Assembly (NCBI RefSeq): GCF_029212375.1
Contig: NZ_JARGNU010000017.1
Coordinates: 1 to 64,000 of the forward strand
From: Zhongshania sp.
Lineage (GTDB): Bacteria > Pseudomonadota > Gammaproteobacteria > Pseudomonadales > Spongiibacteraceae
DNA: 64,000 bases
Reading direction: 5' to 3'
Of the stretch, positions 63,191 through 64,000 are shown one piece after another. The notes under the pieces are model-generated. The model made no database searches. It was not told the origin of the DNA and saw nothing but the letters and a program-made list of their open reading frames with translations. The stretch's first letter is position 1. Each line of letters starts with the position of its first letter. A program made the translations under genes and the position numbers.

Positions 63191-63991
63191 TTATATCCCC
63201 GCTTGGGTAAACACGCGCAAAAATATTTCTGGCTCGGGTCGTACCCGATAATTATCGGTAAGATCGGCAAACAATATCTTGCCCGCGGCATCGGTCATGA
63301 TAACCGTGGGCATGACGGTGTCGCTGTCATAACCTAAAACTTCCATTCCTAATGGCAAGCCATTGGCCGCGGCAATCCCTAGGCGCTTGGCCATTGCGTT
63401 ATCTGTATCTACCAAAAAGCGCATAGGTGCTTCAAAGCGCTGCGCCAAGTCGACGGTGTGGCTTTGCGGTTGAGGACTAACAAGCAAGATCTCTACGCCT
63501 TTTGCAGCTAGCTCTCGATACTGGCCGGCAATCTCTTTAATTTGCGCCATGCACAGTGGGCACCAGTTGCCGCGATAGAAAATCATGAGCAGCGGTTTAT
63601 TCAATTCACGCGTTTTAATCGACGTGCCAGCGGCGTTAATAAATTCTAAGTTGGGCAGTGTTTGGCCAACACCGAGTAATTGATTGTGCCTGCCGCCAAA
63701 GCTGGAGTACCACCATTCGTACACAGCCGTTCCGATCACCCCTGCACCGAGTATCCATGCAAGCGGCTCGATAATAAGTGGCGACAACGCGGCGCCTAGC
63801 AATGTAATTAGCGTAATACCTAACACCGCTTTGGTCGCCATTTGGGTGCGAGCGACATTAAACGTAAACACCCAAGCAAAAAAGGATAATGGCGCAAGCA
63901 TGCACAGCAGAGCCCAATACCAAGCAAGCGCATGGGGATTTTGGTAAATTGCCCAGCCACTGCGCACCGCGCCCACCACGAGCAAGCTCAT
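63191..63991 (-). CDS. Membrane-anchored AhpC/TSA-type redoxin (5' end possibly outside window)
   Basis: At least 266 residues. Three or four N-terminal membrane segments (about 20-40, 52-68, 70-88) precede a periplasmic or cytoplasmic thioredoxin-fold domain (about 100-266) with the motif FYRGNWCPLCMAQIKEI, where CPLC is the redox pair, and VLGYDSDTVMPTVIMTDAAGKI. It resembles AhpC/TSA redoxins of the peroxiredoxin-like group. ATG 63991 could be the start, but the frame stays open through the last nine bases of the window. Confidence 0.85.
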   Translation of the reverse strand: MSLLVVGAVRSGWAIYQNPHALAWYWALLCMLAPLSFFAWVFTFNVARTQMATKAVLGITLITLLGAALSPLIIEPLAWILGAGVIGTAVYEWWYSSFGGRHNQLLGVGQTLPNLEFINAAGTSIKTRELNKPLLMIFYRGNWCPLCMAQIKEIAGQYRELAAKGVEILLVSPQPQSHTVDLAQRFEAPMRFLVDTDNAMAKRLGIAAANGLPLGMEVLGYDSDTVMPTVIMTDAAGKILFADLTDNYRVRPEPEIFLRVFTQAGI

Positions 63992-64000
63992 CCACGCTGA

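Noticed and set aside
1-64000. tRNA, rRNA, riboswitch or prophage features
   Set aside because: None could be recognised by reading both strands; no cloverleaf, conserved riboswitch core, integrase or att-like duplication was found.

Overview
The window looks like a piece of chromosome from a free-living, aerobic, probably marine gammaproteobacterium with moderate GC content. The gene set (HexR, LpoB, UbiC/UbiA, MtgA, TrhP, OmpA proteins with TSP3 repeats, TRAP transporters, a cyanide-insensitive bd oxidase) would fit the Cellvibrionales/Spongiibacteraceae group, but that placement is inferred from gene content only. No phage, insertion sequence, CRISPR array, rRNA or tRNA gene was seen.

Layout. 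1-6.7 kb holds signalling genes: the end of a CheB/CheR-PAS type protein, a PAS-GGDEF-EAL protein, a single-domain response regulator and a convergent hybrid histidine kinase. 7-9.5 kb is a minus-strand lipoprotein operon (COG3014-YcfL-LpoB), followed by hexR and a LuxR-type regulator. 11.8-16.3 kb holds a large lipoprotein and uvrD. 16.3-20 kb is a TRAP transporter split into two convergent pieces around yciA. 20-29.2 kb carries housekeeping and envelope genes (yaaA, an EVE protein, a DUF938 methyltransferase, two adjacent OmpA/TSP3 proteins, trhP, a transglutaminase). 29.4-32 kb is a two-subunit molybdenum hydroxylase whose large subunit is broken by two frameshifts. 32-44.2 kb is mixed: a dicarboxylate symporter, methyltransferase, lipoprotein hydrolase, PP2C-FHA pair, rubredoxin-rubredoxin reductase fusion, ubiC-ubiA, truncated haemoglobin, HxlR regulator and small unknown genes.

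The most coherent system lies at 44.3-52.6 kb. A sigma-54 activator with the three-cysteine sensor spacing of the sulfane-sulfur sensor FisR is divergent from a run of five genes: cydA, cydB (cyanide-insensitive type), an ETHE1-like persulfide dioxygenase, a DUF442-sulfide:quinone reductase fusion and a SulP anion transporter. A -24/-12 sigma-54 promoter of perfect consensus stands between them. The likely logic is this: sulfide is oxidised by SQR, electrons pass through quinol to a sulfide-resistant bd oxidase, persulfide is oxidised to sulfite by the dioxygenase, and SulP moves an oxyanion. FisR would switch on all of it in response to sulfane sulfur.

52.7-64 kb holds a MAPEG protein, a DASS transporter, an RNA methyltransferase, a secreted endonuclease, a c-di-GMP protein with nine 21-residue coiled-coil repeats and a premature amber stop, an SDR, a UPF0316 protein, a spermidine synthase-like protein, mtgA and a redoxin. 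A 0.5 kb spacer at about 62 kb is packed with two families of palindromic intergenic repeats.
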